Shown: one piece after another, positions 63,650 through 64,000 of the stretch | How the letters are laid out: every line of letters starts with the position of its first letter | Numbering within the stretch: position 1 is the first letter of the stretch | Assembly (NCBI RefSeq): GCF_001543895.1 | Contig: NZ_JYIJ01000017.1 | Coordinates: 186,001-250,000 of the forward strand | Direction of reading: 5' to 3' | Origin: Carbonactinospora thermoautotrophica | Lineage (GTDB): Bacteria; Actinomycetota; Actinomycetes; Streptomycetales; Carbonactinosporaceae | DNA: 64,000 nt | Notes under the pieces: generated by a model | Told to the model about the DNA's origin: nothing | The model's database searches: none | The model's input: the letters and a program-made list of their open reading frames with translations, nothing else | Program-made: the position numbers and the translations under genes

Positions 63650-64000
63650 GATTTCCACCGCGACGAAATTTCCCGGCCTTTTTGAGAACCAGGTTTAGGC
63701 CAGCTTGGTGACGGGTAAAAAATTTGCTTTTCAAGCGGCCCGTCAACCCCGGCCGATCCGGTTCGACGGCTCCTCGCGGCCCGTTCCCGCCTGACCGCTC
63801 GCGCAGCGCGATCCTCCAGCCGAGGGGTCAGGTAACGCGGCTCATTCGATCAGGTAACAGAGTCACAGACATAGGTCACGCGACGATCACAAATCTTGCC
63901 CTCGACTAATGTTCGGCCTTGCATCGAGGAAAGGAAAGTAACAGACGCGTTTGGCAACCGCCGCCGGGGGCGTTCGCGCGTCACCGGCGGCTTTCTCGAC
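63650..64000. promoter_or_regulatory. AT-richer intergenic end of the window
   Basis: G+C drops at 63660-63735 and again at 63835-63945, as in promoter regions. AGGAAAGGAAAG at about 63928-63939 could be a ribosome binding site; a TTG at 63951 opens a frame (MATAAGGVRASPAAFS) that runs off the window. I cannot identify the gene. Confidence 0.4.

Overview
The DNA is about 70% G+C, with GTG and TTG starts, a tmRNA whose tag reads ANAKRADFALAA (close in form to tags of Thermobifida-type actinomycetes), the order prfB / ftsE-ftsX / M23 peptidase / ctp protease / smpB-ssrA, eukaryote-type Ser/Thr kinases and putative LAxTG sortase substrates. All of this points to a chromosomal segment of a filamentous or thermotolerant actinobacterium, probably of the Streptosporangiales or a nearby order. 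I cannot name a species.

Layout. 0-16 kb is ordinary chromosome: a short-chain dehydrogenase with an operator-like repeat, an AbrB-type/RelE-like gene pair, an MFS exporter, a three-gene xanthine-dehydrogenase-type molybdoenzyme, a secreted M43 metalloprotease, DUF3039, YqgE, an ACT-domain malic enzyme, a cold shock protein, an ADP-ribosylglycohydrolase and a band-7-like lipoprotein. 16-46 kb is an accessory region. Its backbone is a set of repeated modules, each a large helix-turn-helix regulator next to a cassette of very small, translationally coupled genes: DUF5999, an 80-86 aa protein, a CxxCHGTG...CxxC zinc-knuckle protein and a 35 aa single-span membrane protein. There are three intact or partial copies (A about 16.7-18.6 kb, B about 33.6-36.3 kb, C about 41.2-44.9 kb) and one decayed copy (D near 29.8 kb).

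Into module A is set a 7.5 kb, lower-GC candidate peptide-natural-product (RiPP) cluster (19.2-26.7 kb): a 38 aa candidate precursor, a 2OG-Fe(II) oxygenase, a PqqD-like protein, a SPASM radical SAM enzyme, a B12 radical SAM enzyme, a Gfo/Idh/MocA oxidoreductase, two P-loop kinases and a histidyl-tRNA synthetase paralogue. It is bracketed by diverged direct repeats made of the end of an ATP-grasp peptide maturase (TgmB type) plus the end of an RNase H gene. The left copy has become an 83 aa fusion of a TgmA-like precursor with the TgmB tail. Between 28 and 38 kb lie a radical SAM / DEDDh exonuclease / dTMP-kinase-like operon, a MazG-like pseudogene and two damaged aldo/keto reductases. At 39-41 kb an IS element (NF041680-like transposase) sits beside a 166 bp MITE-like element and next to module C.

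46.2-64 kb returns to conserved chromosome: ssrA and smpB (trans-translation), a CtpA-type protease, an EnvC-like M23 peptidase, ftsX and ftsE (cell-division control of wall hydrolysis), two cell-wall-anchored proteins, prfB, two receptor-type Ser/Thr kinases and a divergent FHA/FtsK-like ATPase relative.
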